Shown here: positions 63,129 through 64,000 of the stretch, one piece after another
Position numbering within the stretch: position 1 is the first letter of the stretch
Layout: each line of letters begins with the position of its first letter
NCBI GenBank assembly: GCA_964462535.1
Contig: CAYWXV010000014.1
Coordinates: forward strand, 1-64,000
Direction: 5' to 3'
Source of the DNA: CAYWXV01 sp964462535
GTDB lineage: Bacteria; Bacteroidota; Ignavibacteria; OLB7
Length of the DNA stretch: 64,000 bases
Position numbers and translations under genes: made by a program
The notes under the pieces: model-generated
What the model was told of the DNA's origin: nothing
The model's database searches: none
Seen by the model: only the letters and a program-made list of their open reading frames with translations

Positions 63129-64000
63129 ATGTTCAACTACTTCGTCCGTCGATTCCTGCTCATTATCCCTACGTTTCTCGTAGCCACCGTCGTTGTGTTT
63201 GTCATACTGCAGTACACTCCAGGCGGTCCGCTGGAGCAGATCGAGATGCAGATGAAGATGCAGGCAATGCAGAAGGGGGGGGAAGTCAGTTCAGGCGGAG
63301 GGTCCGAAAGGGGTTCAATTGAGATACCAGAGCAGTCAAAGGCCGAGCTGAAGAAGTATTTCAATCTTGACAAGCCGGTTCCGATCCGCTACCTACAGTG
63401 GCTGGGCAATTTGCTCAGCGGGGAATTCGGCAAGTCGTACATCTATTCTGAGCCCGTGCTGGAAGTCGTGATTCAACGCCTTCCTATTTCTCTTCAGTTC
63501 GGGTTGACCGGATTCATCCTGACGTATATCGTCTGTATCCCACTCGGCATCTACAAGGCGATCCGTCATGGTTCCAGTTTCGACCTGGCATCGTCGGCGA
63601 TTGTCTTTGTCGGTTACTCGATTCCCGGTTGGGCACTTGGGGCGGTCCTGCTGGTTATGCTTGGCGGAACCTGGTTCCCTCTCGGTGAGTTTCAGTCATC
63701 AGGATGGGAGTATATGGGGCTGTGGGAAAAAATCGTCGATCGTGCTCAACACGCGGTGCTTCCAACGATCGCCTACATGGCGGGTGGATTCGCCACACTT
63801 ACAATCCTGATGAAGAACTCCCTCATGGAAAACCTGGGGCAGGATTATGTCAGAACCGCGTTTGCGAAGGGACTCTCAGAACGGCGCGTCATTTTCGTCC
63901 ACACGCTCCGCAATTCCCTTATTCCCATTGTGACTGGGCTTGGTCACGCGCTAAGTCTAATCCTCACCGGATCTCTCTTCATAGAGCGCGTGTTTAACAT
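63129..64000 (+). CDS. YejB-like ABC permease (partial at right edge)
   Basis: The first 290 codons are in the window; the gene runs off at 64000. It starts MFNYFVRRFLLIIPTFLVATVVVFV, has an extracytoplasmic loop rich in Met/Glu (EQIEMQMKMQAMQKGG), and the permease core KAIRHGSSFDLASSAIVFVGYSIPG, GGFATLTILMKNSLMENL and FAKGLSERRVIFVHTLRNSL. These match the YejB type rather than a generic DppB. It pairs with the upstream YejA-like protein; the second permease and ATPase should follow. Confidence 0.9.
   Translation, partial: MFNYFVRRFLLIIPTFLVATVVVFVILQYTPGGPLEQIEMQMKMQAMQKGGEVSSGGGSERGSIEIPEQSKAELKKYFNLDKPVPIRYLQWLGNLLSGEFGKSYIYSEPVLEVVIQRLPISLQFGLTGFILTYIVCIPLGIYKAIRHGSSFDLASSAIVFVGYSIPGWALGAVLLVMLGGTWFPLGEFQSSGWEYMGLWEKIVDRAQHAVLPTIAYMAGGFATLTILMKNSLMENLGQDYVRTAFAKGLSERRVIFVHTLRNSLIPIVTGLGHALSLILTGSLFIERVFN

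Overview
The window looks like a chromosomal segment from a moderately GC-rich member of the FCB group (Bacteroidota / Chlorobi / Ignavibacteria / Kapaibacteria side). Three things suggest this. Four secreted proteins end in type IX secretion (T9SS) sorting domains. The tRNA-Val operon has a promoter of the Bacteroidota type (TTTG, 21-nt spacer, TATATTTG). The domain architectures (choice-of-anchor B, M1 peptidase with a barrel-like tail, OmpA-free envelope genes) fit such lineages. The exact phylum cannot be fixed from sequence reading alone. Most of the window is housekeeping; no phage, IS element or CRISPR array was seen.

Layout. 1-740: a minus-strand tRNA cluster (Val, Met, Ser) that ends in a tandem array of 116-bp units, each made of the tRNA-Ser 3' end plus its terminator. 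0.8-4.5 kb: two small unknown genes and a tandem pair of T9SS-secreted PHB-depolymerase-like esterases. 4.9-6.1 kb: tmRNA, a decayed four-helix-bundle (S23/IVP-type) pseudogene and low-complexity CCCAGC repeats. 6-12.5 kb: pheT, a coiled-coil protein, mogA/moaB, a hydrolase and cysS. 12.5-15.7 kb: a minus-strand glycine betaine/choline-type ABC transporter operon. 15.8-19.8 kb: a tightly packed ddl-lysA-dinB-trpS operon. 19.9-27.7 kb: ctpA, purC, greA, an ECF sigma factor with its probable membrane regulator, and an M1 peptidase with a long barrel-like C-terminal domain. 27.7-31.2 kb: ygfZ, an SDR, a LOG-family protein and a SirB1-like protein in one operon. 31.2-40.4 kb: a phospholipase D-like protein and envelope/secreted proteins (lytic transglycosylase, SurA/PpiC chaperone, T9SS protein, beta-propeller lipoprotein). 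40.6-47.5 kb: mgtE, an FkbM methyltransferase interrupted by an assembly gap, an unknown gene, a DEDDh exonuclease and two aldehyde dehydrogenases.

47.6-55.9 kb is the most coherent functional region. It has a porin, two NarK-type nitrate/nitrite transporters joined by a TAATG stop-start overlap, an S9 peptidase, a Crp/Fnr regulator without an iron-sulfur cysteine set, a Ric/YtfE di-iron repair protein and a YwiC-like membrane protein. TGAT-N4-ATCA dyads lie upstream of both the narK pair and the regulator. Each is exactly 30.5 nt from the start of a TAnnTTG -10-like element, which suggests an autoregulated nitrate/NO-responsive regulon. The window closes with pdxH, an LpxH-like hydrolase, a T9SS glycoside-hydrolase-like protein and the start of a yejAB-type ABC importer that runs off the right edge.

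The 100 Ns at 42070-42169 are flanked by an exact 55-bp duplication. The gap is therefore probably an artefact: collapsing it restores one uninterrupted FkbM gene ending at 41998.
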